Made by a program: the position numbers and the translations under genes
From: JBOGWP01 sp050693875
GTDB taxonomy: Bacteria > Actinomycetota > CADDZG01 > JAHWKV01 > JBOGWP01
Assembly: GCA_050693875.1 (NCBI GenBank)
Contig: JBOGWP010000142.1
Span: forward strand, 1 to 46,388
DNA length: 46,388 nt
Direction of reading: 5' to 3'
The notes under the pieces: model-generated
What the model was told of the DNA's origin: nothing
Databases searched by the model: none
Seen by the model: only the letters and a program-made list of their open reading frames with translations
In this document: positions 39,431 through 46,388 of the stretch, one piece after another
How the letters are laid out: each line of letters starts with the position of its first letter
Numbering within the stretch: position 1 is the first letter of the stretch

Positions 39431-41898
39431 GGGAGGCCCCCCGGTTGGCCCCCGGATTGGCCCCCCAGCTGGCCCCCCGATCGGCCCGGGGGTGGCGGGG
39501 GCTCGGGAAGCAGGATGTCCTTCGCCCTCGTCTGGCGCTCGAGGATCTTCGCCTCGACGGTGGACCGTCGCGTGGCGAAGACCTCCGCGCTCGCCTCCCT
39601 CACCTTCTCCGCCCTTGCGGCGTCGCCGGGGGGAAGCGGCTCGGTCGACAGGGTGAATACCCGACCGTGGCCACCGCCCACGCAGGGACGGCAGGCGGCC
39701 TGGTACGCCCCCAGGTGGGAGAGGTCGTGTGCGGAGAGCACCGGCGAGAAGGGGCGCTCCAGAAACACCGCGTCCTCTGGCGACACGGCGAAGGCGATCT
39801 TCGTTCGGGCGTTGGCGGCGAGCGCCTCGCGCATGTCCTTCGAAAGCTGACCCATGTGCTGATGGGCCAGCACGAGCGATAGCCGATAGCCCCGCGCCTC
39901 GGCGAGAAGGTCCTCGAACGAGCGCGGAAGGCTGAGGTAGTTGTGGAACTCGTCGACGTAAAGGGTGGCGTCGGCCCGCTCCGGCTCCGGCCGCGAGGCG
40001 CGCTTCATGCAGGCCTGCCAGATGCGGGCGATCACGAAGGCTCCGATCAGCCGCGAGGTCGCCTCGCCCAGGGTGCCCTTCGGGATCCGCACCAGGAGGA
40101 GGCCGCCCAGGTCGATGAGGTTCTCGATGTTCCTCTTCGGGCGGGGCTGCCCGATGATGGCCTGGACCGGCCCGGAGAGGTCGAACGGCCCGAGCTTGTT
40201 CAGCAAGGGGCCGACGAGCTCGCTCTGGGTCCGTTGCGGGAGGCTCTCGTACCATCCCCAAAAGGTGGCCAAGGCGGGGATGTGGTCGAGGCGGTACCTC
40301 AGCTCCCGCCTCCACGCCGCGTCCCTGAGCAGGATCGGGGCCTCGGCGAGAGTCGCCCCGGGAATCTGCTTGAGGGTTCGGCAGATCGCTCGCATCACGT
40401 AGTCGGTACGGGGACCCCAATGGTCCTCGTAGATCCGCTGGAAAGCCCCCACGATGTGGTCGACCACCTGGTGGTGGTTCTCTCCCCGTAGAGGGTCGAG
40501 GCCGACCGCCCACTCGGGGTCCTCCGGATCGAGCAGGCAGGTGCGCTCCTCGGATCCGCGGGGGAGGCGCTCGAGGATCGCCTCCACGAGGTCTCCCTTC
40601 GGGTCGATCACGACCGCCGCCCGCTTCGCGGCAGCGTCCTGGAGCACGAGCTGCGCGAGGAGTGTCGACTTGCCCGTCCCGGTGGAGCCCACGACGTGGA
40701 GGTGGTGCCGGGCGTCTTCGACGGAGATCGCGACCGTTCGGTCGCTGGCCGGATGGTCGGCACGCCCCAGCACCTTGCCCTCGGAGGGCAGCATGCGCGT
40801 GGGCGGCGCCGACCGGGCTCCGGCCCGCTCCAGGCCGGGCATGGACTCCGAGGCAGGCATGGTTGCGATCTGCGACAGCTCGGGCGCCGACAGCAGGTAG
40901 GAGGAGGCGGAGAGGCCGCGGCTGGCGAGGCCGGCCGCTCCTCGAACCCGCCGGCGCCTGAACCCATTCCGGCCCTCGAAGACACAGAACGCCCCGGCGA
41001 TCGAGGCGATCCTGCCCCTTGCGGCGTCCTTGGTCGGGGAGGTGACGGCGACGCGGATCAGGCAATGGAAGAGCGGCGCGGACGCCTTGGAGAGAACCGC
41101 GCGGACATCTGCGTCGGCGGCGGGGTCCGGGGCCGGCCGCGCGGTCGCGCCGGTCCGGGCCGCCCGCCACATGAGCTTCCCCGGCCTGCCACCGGCCCGC
41201 AGCGCCCGGGCTGCGTTCAGCAACCGCCGGCGCCTCGACGATGTCGCCGGCCGGGCGAGCACCTGGATGACGGCCTCCTCGCCGGTATCGAGCCCGGTGA
41301 GCGCCGCGAGCACGAGCTTGAGCGGGTCGTCTCCCGGCCCCGCGCCGAGTGGGAACCAGTCGGGCTGCGCCAGCCTGAGCTCGGTGAGCGCCGTTGGCTT
41401 GGCGACGGACAGGGGGTCACCCTCCCCCCTCACCGCACGCGCCCCCGGCCACGCGGCCTCGATGGCCTGCTCCACAAGCCGTGGCGGGACGACGTCGGGG
41501 AGCCACAACGAAATCTCGACCTCCTCGGGGCGCGCGGTGAACTCCCAGGAGAGGTGGGTCTGACCGAGGAGAAGCCGCTTCCACCAGGGCCGCAGGAGGG
41601 CATGCATTCCCATCCAGAAGGCCTGTGCCCCTTTGGGTTCCAGCGCCGGCGGGGGGAGGATCACGATGCGCCTGGCCCCGCTGAGCAGCCGACGGTCGCG
41701 GGCGCGCAGCAGGAGCAGCGCAGCGACAAGGAGGACCGCCGCAGCCGCTCCGACGGCCGCAAGGACCTGAGGGGCCTCGGAAGCGAACGACACGGCGGTC
41801 CGGAGGAGATGGCGGTAGAAGGCCTCGGGATCGGCGAGGAAGCTGGAGAGCGGCCCGGTGGGAGTCGGGAAGGGCGTCGGCTCGTTCACCGTCTCCAC
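39427..41898 (-). CDS. VirD4/TraD-like type IV secretion coupling ATPase
   Basis: An 823-residue protein. One membrane helix (about 43-66) precedes an N-terminal domain and the motor domain (about 380-740). Walker A is GSTGTGKSTLLAQLV, the downstream strand is AAVVIDPKGDLVEAIL, Walker B is ATLYVDEFHNYLSLP, and a later LAHQHMGQLSKDM motif fits the VirD4/TraD hexamer family. It couples the relaxosome to the secretion channel and pumps DNA. The C-terminal tail is rich in Pro and GGQ repeats (GGQLGGQSGGQPGGLP). It starts 31 bases after the peptidase gene and overlaps the next gene by 4 bases. Confidence 0.88.
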   Translation of the reverse strand: METVNEPTPFPTPTGPLSSFLADPEAFYRHLLRTAVSFASEAPQVLAAVGAAAAVLLVAALLLLRARDRRLLSGARRIVILPPPALEPKGAQAFWMGMHALLRPWWKRLLLGQTHLSWEFTARPEEVEISLWLPDVVPPRLVEQAIEAAWPGARAVRGEGDPLSVAKPTALTELRLAQPDWFPLGAGPGDDPLKLVLAALTGLDTGEEAVIQVLARPATSSRRRRLLNAARALRAGGRPGKLMWRAARTGATARPAPDPAADADVRAVLSKASAPLFHCLIRVAVTSPTKDAARGRIASIAGAFCVFEGRNGFRRRRVRGAAGLASRGLSASSYLLSAPELSQIATMPASESMPGLERAGARSAPPTRMLPSEGKVLGRADHPASDRTVAISVEDARHHLHVVGSTGTGKSTLLAQLVLQDAAAKRAAVVIDPKGDLVEAILERLPRGSEERTCLLDPEDPEWAVGLDPLRGENHHQVVDHIVGAFQRIYEDHWGPRTDYVMRAICRTLKQIPGATLAEAPILLRDAAWRRELRYRLDHIPALATFWGWYESLPQRTQSELVGPLLNKLGPFDLSGPVQAIIGQPRPKRNIENLIDLGGLLLVRIPKGTLGEATSRLIGAFVIARIWQACMKRASRPEPERADATLYVDEFHNYLSLPRSFEDLLAEARGYRLSLVLAHQHMGQLSKDMREALAANARTKIAFAVSPEDAVFLERPFSPVLSAHDLSHLGAYQAACRPCVGGGHGRVFTLSTEPLPPGDAARAEKVREASAEVFATRRSTVEAKILERQTRAKDILLPEPPPPPGRSGGQLGGQSGGQPGGLP

Positions 41899-41929
41899 GC
41901 CGCCTCCTGCAGCAGGAGTGACGACACAC

Positions 41930-42445
41930 TCACCGCCACCCCAGGTGGAGGTGCCCGAGATGATCCGCGTCGCTGAACACGGAGAGGCCCGGCGTCGGGA
42001 TCAGCCAGGGAGAGCCCACCTCATCGGGCCTCAGCGGCGCTGCGAGCGAGAGCGCCAACGCCACCGCCTCGCGAGCCCCATCGTTGTTCACCGACACCCT
42101 CGCGCCGTCCACCGCCCCGATATCGACGGCCCGGGCGAAGGCGTGGTTCGAGACCCGCGTGGTCCCATGGACGTAGTAGGAGTGGCCGGTTCGAATCGGA
42201 CCGACCGCGCCGAGGTCGTGCTCGGACGCCAGGACGATCAGCACCTGCAGCAGCCGAGCATCGACGTCGCCAGCCTCCACGTCTCGCAGCGCGTCAGTAG
42301 AGAGGCGAATGCCCGGGTGCGACAGGACCGCGGCGGCCAGATTCCCTCCCTGGCCAGCTGGAGCGACGTCTCCCTCCCCGGCGGCGGCAAGGGCGAGCAC
42401 CGGCACCACAAAGAGACAGACGAGACCGGATGCGATCCACCTCAC
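41930..42445 (-). CDS. Secreted M15-like peptidase of the conjugation operon
   Basis: 171 residues from GTG 42445, overlapping the VirB4 stop (GTGA). A signal peptide (1-22, ends LALAAA) is followed by a domain with GHSYYVHGTTRVSNHAFARA, VDIGAVDG and the terminal DADHLGHLHLGW. The spaced His-Asp and final HxH match zinc D-Ala-D-Ala peptidases of the M15 type, although the sequence is divergent. In this setting it would locally open peptidoglycan for the transfer channel, the role played by lytic transglycosylases in other type IV systems (inference). Confidence 0.6.
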   Translation of the reverse strand: MRWIASGLVCLFVVPVLALAAAGEGDVAPAGQGGNLAAAVLSHPGIRLSTDALRDVEAGDVDARLLQVLIVLASEHDLGAVGPIRTGHSYYVHGTTRVSNHAFARAVDIGAVDGARVSVNNDGAREAVALALSLAAPLRPDEVGSPWLIPTPGLSVFSDADHLGHLHLGWR

Positions 42446-44169
42446 GCCGTCGCCTCTCCCGGCCCGGCCACCTCAGAGGGGTTGCTCGTGCACAGCGAAT
42501 GCTCGAATTCGGAGGCCACGATCCGAAGCGGCGCCCGCTCGGAGCCCAGGCAGAAGAGGCCCTGACCCCTGTCGCAGGTGAGCAGATACGACGCCTCCCC
42601 CTCCGACAGGTTGAACGCATGGGCGAGGGCGTCGATCGCCTGCGGCGACTGCCCGAGCAGGATCTGCGAGGAGGCGTTGGTGACGACGGCCTGGCCGAGT
42701 TCGCTCGACAGGACGTCGGCGACGTCCTGGGTGATGGTGGTGAGGCCGCACCAGTGCTTGCGGGCGGACTTTGCCAGCCGCCGGAGAAATCGGGCCCCGG
42801 TGTTCTGACCGGCGCCGAGCAGCCACCAGGCCTCGTCGACCACGACGACTCGCGGTCGCGGCTCACCTCTCGAGACCCGGCGCCAGATCGTTTCCAGGGC
42901 GATGAGGGTCCCCGGGGTCTTCAGCTCCTCGGCGAGGTCGCGAAGCGAGAAGACGACAAGGTACCCCTCGGGTCTCACTGAGGTCTCGCGATCGAGAAGC
43001 TCGGCGTGGGAGCCGTTGATGCAGGGCTGGAGCCGCAGGGCGAGATCCGAAGCACCCTCCGTCTCCAGGCTCGCCACGACGTCTCGGAGGAGCGGGGCGG
43101 GACGGCGGTGGGTCCGAGTATCGTCCGAGATCCCCGCCTGCCCGTACGCGCCGAGGATCGCCCGGTCGAGCGCGGCCTTGTCGTGCGCGGAGAGCTCGCC
43201 GACGACGGAGCTGACAAGGGTATGAACGAACAGCGCCTGCTCGAGGAGCGCTCCCGGAGTCCCGCCGGCGGCGAGGTCCAGGGGGTTCAGGTGCCCTCCG
43301 TGCGCGCCGAGACGTACCACCGCGCCGCCCACGGCCTCGGCAAGCCGTTCGTACTCGCTCTCGGGGTCAACGACCAGCACCTCGATCCCCCGGTAGAGCG
43401 AGCGGAGGATCTGCAGCTTGGAGAAGTAGCTCTTCCCGGCGCCCGAGCGGGCGAGGACCACCTGGTTGTGGTTCTCGAGCGAGAAGCGGTCGCAGAAGAC
43501 CAGACCGCCGGTGGAGGCGTTGCGGCCGTGGAGGATGCCGCCGGAGGATTCGACCTCCGAGCTGGCGAATGGGAACGCCGCGGCCAGAGCCCTCGTGTCG
43601 AACGTGCGCCGAAGCCGGATCGCGTCGATTGCCAGCGGGAGCGTGGTGATCCATCCCTCGAAGGCCCGGAAGGTGAGCGGGCGCGCGTCCAGGAGCATCG
43701 AGCCGCAGAGCGCCTGGATCCTGCCCACCTCCACGTCGAGGGACTCGGGCGACCCGGCGTGAACGGTGATGTAGAAGCCGACTCGGAAAAGCCGGGTCTC
43801 CCCCCGGGTGATGGCTCCCAGGAGCTCCGCCGCGTCGCCGGCGGCAGCCTCCAGACCTGGGTCGGGGACCCTCTCGCGAGCGGAGTCGATCCGCCTGCTG
43901 GACTCGAAGCGGGCCAGCTGCCGGCGAAGATGCATCACAGCCGCCTCGTTTGGGAGGGGCTCGACGTGCAGAGAGATCTCCCCCGGACCAGGGTACGCCA
44001 GCAGCGGGGCGAGCCATCCGGGGCCTACCTCCCTCGGATAGCCGGTGACGGCCAGGGTCTCGCACCATGTCGACCCAACACGGATCCTCCGCGGCAGGAC
44101 CTCGACCGCGTCCGGGCCGAGGATAGCGGCGGCCTTGCCGGCGTCTGGCGGCGGCGTCCGACCCCTCAC
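42442..44169 (-). CDS. VirB4/TraC-like type IV secretion ATPase
   Basis: 575 residues from GTG 44169, which overlaps the upstream stop. The N-terminal domain (about 1-230) is typical of VirB4 (EVLPRRIRVGSTWCETLAV, GYPREVGPGWLAPLLAYPGP, FRVGFYITVHAGSPESLD). The ATPase domain shows Walker A in LARSGAGKSYFSKL, VVDPESEYERLAEAVGG, Walker B in PRVVVVDEAWWLL, and TITQDVADVLSSELG. VirB4 powers assembly and transfer. The domain set is complete though compact. The longer frame to 44721 is a shadow of the PrgI-family gene. Confidence 0.9.
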   Translation of the reverse strand: MRGRTPPPDAGKAAAILGPDAVEVLPRRIRVGSTWCETLAVTGYPREVGPGWLAPLLAYPGPGEISLHVEPLPNEAAVMHLRRQLARFESSRRIDSARERVPDPGLEAAAGDAAELLGAITRGETRLFRVGFYITVHAGSPESLDVEVGRIQALCGSMLLDARPLTFRAFEGWITTLPLAIDAIRLRRTFDTRALAAAFPFASSEVESSGGILHGRNASTGGLVFCDRFSLENHNQVVLARSGAGKSYFSKLQILRSLYRGIEVLVVDPESEYERLAEAVGGAVVRLGAHGGHLNPLDLAAGGTPGALLEQALFVHTLVSSVVGELSAHDKAALDRAILGAYGQAGISDDTRTHRRPAPLLRDVVASLETEGASDLALRLQPCINGSHAELLDRETSVRPEGYLVVFSLRDLAEELKTPGTLIALETIWRRVSRGEPRPRVVVVDEAWWLLGAGQNTGARFLRRLAKSARKHWCGLTTITQDVADVLSSELGQAVVTNASSQILLGQSPQAIDALAHAFNLSEGEASYLLTCDRGQGLFCLGSERAPLRIVASEFEHSLCTSNPSEVAGPGEATA

Positions 44170-44384
44170 CTCCACCCCCTCGGCACCTCGACCCACTCGG
44201 GAGTGACCGGCGGGTGAAACCGGACCGTCACCCGCAGGACGAGCATCCGCTGCGTCGACCGGTCGACCCGGATTCGGACCCGGCAGCGATGAGGAAGGGC
44301 GTCGATCCACGCGGCCAGCTCCCGGAGGTCGCCTCCGGCTGACGAGGCAGGCAGCTCCGCTCCTCGTTCCGGGAAGCGATTCAT
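44166..44384 (-). CDS. 72-residue protein of the conjugation operon
   Basis: ATG 44384 overlaps the PrgI-family stop (ATGA) and its stop overlaps the VirB4 GTG (GTGA). The product has LRELAAWIDALPHRCRVRIR and QRMLVLRVTVRFHPPVTPEW, a small alpha-beta, basic protein without membrane segment. No family is recognised. The tight overlaps on both sides are the best evidence that it is real. Confidence 0.6.
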   Translation of the reverse strand: MNRFPERGAELPASSAGGDLRELAAWIDALPHRCRVRIRVDRSTQRMLVLRVTVRFHPPVTPEWVEVPRGWR

Positions 44385-45280
44385 CGGCCAGCACGTATGA
44401 CTTGAGAGGGAAGCGCCGCGTCTTTGGGTGGAGCCAAAGAAGCGCTCCCCCGAAGAAGCTCCACGACCTCCCGGCCCTCGAGTCGGGTGAGCCGGATGCC
44501 CACCGGACGAAGCAGCGCCTCGACCTCGGAGGCGCGGTGCTCCAGTCGGGAGCGGGCGTCGTCGGGAGCCAGGGCGGTCGGCTCGCGAAGGCACAGAAAG
44601 ACGCCGCGGCTGAGGCCGTCTCGCCGGGAGGAGAACGAGCGGAGAAAGCGGGCGTGATCGAGCGCGGCCCCCTCCAGCGCCGGGTGGGGAAGGCCGGGGG
44701 CCCTGTCCTCGAGCTCGGCAACCGCGGTCGGTAGATGAGCGGCCTCCGATCGGATGAGGAACTGGATGGGGGCGTCGAGGGCGTTTGCCAAGCGCCCGAG
44801 TCCGTCGACGAGAGCTCGCTGCTCCGCCTCGGAGCGGAGCGTGAAGTTCACCGAGGAGGCCCGGCAGATGGCCGCACTCCCGTACTTGCCGAGATCGAGG
44901 CGCCCGTCGGGGTCGACGCCGTTGATGGGAAGATCGAGCGCAGCCAGGGTGGGCCTTCGGCGGCGTCCGGGAACGCTCAGCTCCGGAATCCCCTCGGGAG
45001 CGAGAACACGCCGCGCCGGGGAGAGCACGTGCCGCACGGCCGTTGCCATGAGGATCTCGAAGGGCATTCCGCTCCGGCGAGCGGTGGCGACCAGAACGCC
45101 TGTGGCCGCCAAGGGAATCGCCAGAGCGAGGTAGGCGGCGAGAGGAACTCGTCGCCCGACGAGGGCATAGAGACCCCAAACCACCAATCCGGCGCCGGCG
45201 AGGATGACCAGCTGCCGCGCCGTCAGTCCCGCGAGGATTCGATCGGGCATGTCGACGTTGGCGGGAATCCGGAATCGCAT
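44381..45280 (-). CDS. PrgI-family type IV secretion protein
   Basis: 299 residues from ATG 45280, overlapping the upstream stop by 1 base. It starts MRFRIPANVDMPDRILAGLT, followed by two membrane helices (about 24-43 and 48-66), the PrgI/VirB3-like pattern that precedes VirB4 in Gram-positive conjugation systems. The long cytoplasmic remainder (about 90-299) resembles the SCO6880-type extension with an alpha/beta domain (SSVNFTLRSEAEQRALVDGL, IQFLIRSEAA, GVFLCLREP). Its order directly before VirB4 fits. Confidence 0.75.
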   Translation of the reverse strand: MRFRIPANVDMPDRILAGLTARQLVILAGAGLVVWGLYALVGRRVPLAAYLALAIPLAATGVLVATARRSGMPFEILMATAVRHVLSPARRVLAPEGIPELSVPGRRRRPTLAALDLPINGVDPDGRLDLGKYGSAAICRASSVNFTLRSEAEQRALVDGLGRLANALDAPIQFLIRSEAAHLPTAVAELEDRAPGLPHPALEGAALDHARFLRSFSSRRDGLSRGVFLCLREPTALAPDDARSRLEHRASEVEALLRPVGIRLTRLEGREVVELLRGSASLAPPKDAALPSQVIRAGR

Positions 45281-46329
45281 CAGGCGAGCACTGCCTTCAC
45301 TGCCGAGGAGGCGTACGACCTCGCCTTGCTCCAGGTCCGGGAAGCCCCGGAGCCGAAGGCTCCCCTCAGCGACCAGAGGGGCACCTTTGCCAAGGCGTAG
45401 AGGAGGCAGGCGATGACGAGCAAGTCGACAAAGTTCGGCTCGCTCTCGGAGACGTCGTAGAGGGAGAATCCGAGGACGCCGCCTCCGGTGAGGAAGACTT
45501 CGAGCGTCGCCGCGAGCAGCATCGACTGCAGTACCGGGGCTGCCAGCAGCGCCAGCGCAACCCGCCACCACGCCCGAGCGATCCCGTCCGACTGGGGGAG
45601 CGTGTGCGTTACCAGCACCAACGGCGCGCTGGCTGCGAGTACCACCATCGCGGCGAGGCGCAGCACATAGGTCGCCACGACGAGGATTGCCAGAACGATG
45701 ACGACGATCACGAAGAGAACCAGGAAGGGGTTGCTGAAGGAGACCACAAGCCGGTCGGCGATCCGCCCCGCGACCGCTGCCGGGTCATCGTTCACGCCGA
45801 GCATGGCCCGAGCGAGGACGTTGGAGATCGAGATCATCTGGCCGAGGATCAGGAGGCTGAGGTTGGCGGCGGCGACCGCGAACAGCGTTCTCGGGAGGAG
45901 CTCCTTCGCGGAGAGCCGGGCTCCGTACCCCCCCTCGACGGTCACGACACCCGCCCCGCCGATCACGAAGAGCACCATCGCGGCGTCGGCGATGAACAGC
46001 GAGAGCCGCCAGAGCGCGCGCACCCGGGGATGAGTCGTGACGTCGGGCGTCGAGAAGAGCGTCTGCCCGAGAAGGCTGAAGACCGGCCCGACCGCCGAGG
46101 CGACCAGCCGCCTGAACCAGGCGTCGATGCGACCGGGGATGTCCCAGAACGGAGGGTCATCCTCCGGCCGGACCACCCCTCCCGGGTCGGCTCCCGGCAC
46201 CCCGGCGCCAACGGAAGCGGCCCCGCCGGTGTCAGCGGCTCGTGGCGCAGGCGGAGGCTGAGCGTGGGCGCCCGAGGCGATCCCGGCAACCAAGGTGAGC
46301 ACGACCACGCCGACGATCGCCACTCTCAT
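45280..46329 (-). CDS. VirB6/TrbL-like channel protein
   Basis: A 349-residue protein: signal peptide (1-23, ends GAHAQ), a Pro/Gly-rich external stretch, then at least six hydrophobic helices between about 105 and 320 (SLFIADAAMVLFVIGGAGVV, NPFLVLFVIVVIVLAILVVA, RVALALLAAPVLQSMLLAAT among them). TrbL/VirB6 proteins form the inner-membrane part of the transfer channel. The ATG overlaps the stop of the partial gene at the window edge; the stop overlaps the PrgI-family start. Confidence 0.75.
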   Translation of the reverse strand: MRVAIVGVVVLTLVAGIASGAHAQPPPAPRAADTGGAASVGAGVPGADPGGVVRPEDDPPFWDIPGRIDAWFRRLVASAVGPVFSLLGQTLFSTPDVTTHPRVRALWRLSLFIADAAMVLFVIGGAGVVTVEGGYGARLSAKELLPRTLFAVAAANLSLLILGQMISISNVLARAMLGVNDDPAAVAGRIADRLVVSFSNPFLVLFVIVVIVLAILVVATYVLRLAAMVVLAASAPLVLVTHTLPQSDGIARAWWRVALALLAAPVLQSMLLAATLEVFLTGGGVLGFSLYDVSESEPNFVDLLVIACLLYALAKVPLWSLRGAFGSGASRTWSKARSYASSAVKAVLA

Positions 46330-46388
46330 CCCACGATCTGCTTCACGATGGACACGAGCAGAGGGGCGAGCAGCGCCAGGGCAAGGCC
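46326..46388 (-). CDS. C-terminus of a small membrane protein, cut by window edge
   Basis: Only the last 20 codons are visible (GLALALLAPLLVSIVKQIVG), a hydrophobic end with TGA at 46326-46328 overlapping the next ATG. By position and hydrophobicity it may be a VirB2/TrbC pilin-like subunit, but too little is present to assign it. Confidence 0.55.
   Translation of the reverse strand, partial: GLALALLAPLLVSIVKQIVG

Larger units (their letters stand above)
36520..46388. mobile_element. Integrative conjugative element in tRNA-Glu (right end outside window)
   Basis: The element begins in the 3' half of tRNA-Glu with a large serine recombinase and continues as one minus-strand run of conjugation genes to the right edge. 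Visible modules: integration (serine recombinase), DNA processing (replication-relaxation protein), coupling (VirD4/TraD-like), wall opening (M15-like peptidase) and a type IV secretion core (VirB4-like, PrgI-family, VirB6/TrbL-like). A relaxase and the far attachment site are expected outside the window. Most neighbouring genes overlap by 1-4 bases, so transcription as one operon running towards the integrase is likely. Confidence 0.85.

Noticed and set aside
38537..41170. 877-residue minus-strand frame across the replication-relaxation gene
   Set aside because: Its N-terminal two-thirds is an out-of-frame shadow of the VirD4/TraD-like gene; the real start is ATG 39430.
36520..46388. Classical actinomycete integrative element (AICE) with FtsK-type transfer
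   Set aside because: The visible genes are VirB4-, VirD4-, PrgI- and VirB6-like with a serine recombinase, not a tyrosine integrase plus a single FtsK-like translocator.

Overview
The window is GC-rich bacterial DNA, almost certainly from an Actinomycetota (actinobacterial) chromosome. The strongest evidence is the gene order fhaA-fhaB-pstP-rodA-pbpA-pknA-pknB, followed by a convergent trpG/pabA, a class E sortase and crgA. This is the conserved origin-proximal cell-wall and division neighbourhood of actinobacteria. The class cannot be fixed from the sequence; nothing points to a well-known cultured genus, and a metagenome-assembled lineage is plausible.

Layout. (1) 1-3510: the N-terminal 1170 codons of a secreted Calx-beta repeat protein on the minus strand, running off the left edge. 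(2) 3714-6126: a minus-strand operon of DUF4446 protein, bactofilin, serS and tRNA-Ser(UGA). (3) 6259-8201: larB-larC for the nickel-pincer cofactor, then a convergent TlpA-type thioredoxin. (4) 8897-14788: a roughly 5.8 kb genomic island in tRNA-Leu(CAG). It is bounded by the intact tRNA on the right and a copy of the tRNA 3' end on the left. It carries a decayed type III CBASS anti-phage operon (TRIP13-like ATPase, an unidentified protein, bacterial HORMA, CD-NTase, S-4TM pore effector), an apparently intact HTH/PIN toxin-antitoxin pair and a SIR2-like remnant. No integrase is visible. (5) 14922-23470: the Ser/Thr-kinase and elongation operon, with overlapping or abutting genes through rodA-pbpA and pknA-pknB. 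(6) 23448-36461: trpG, a frameshifted helix-hairpin-helix-like gene, sortase, crgA, a CsoR-type repressor, thiolase, an SCP2 protein, an HExxH protein, an Fpg/Nei glycosylase, an MFS transporter, a frameshifted DUF2207 gene, a hydrolase-cyclase fusion and an inositol-phosphatase-family enzyme. (7) 36493 to the end: tRNA-Glu(UUC) with an integrative conjugative element (ICE) in its 3' half. The ICE starts with a large serine recombinase whose stop codon lies inside the tRNA. The same strand then carries a replication-relaxation protein, a VirD4/TraD-like ATPase, an M15-like peptidase, a VirB4-like ATPase, a PrgI-family protein and a VirB6/TrbL-like channel protein, and continues past the right edge.

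The most notable content is the CBASS island. Its genes can be rebuilt only by crossing at least five frameshifts and three in-frame stops (TGA, TAA, TAG). The neighbouring toxin-antitoxin genes and the flanking core genes are open. The second notable item is the conjugative element whose integrase 3' end is supplied by the target tRNA. Two other genes outside the islands (24201-24894 and 32243-34188) each show one frameshift, so some indels could be sequence errors; the three in-frame stops are harder to explain that way.
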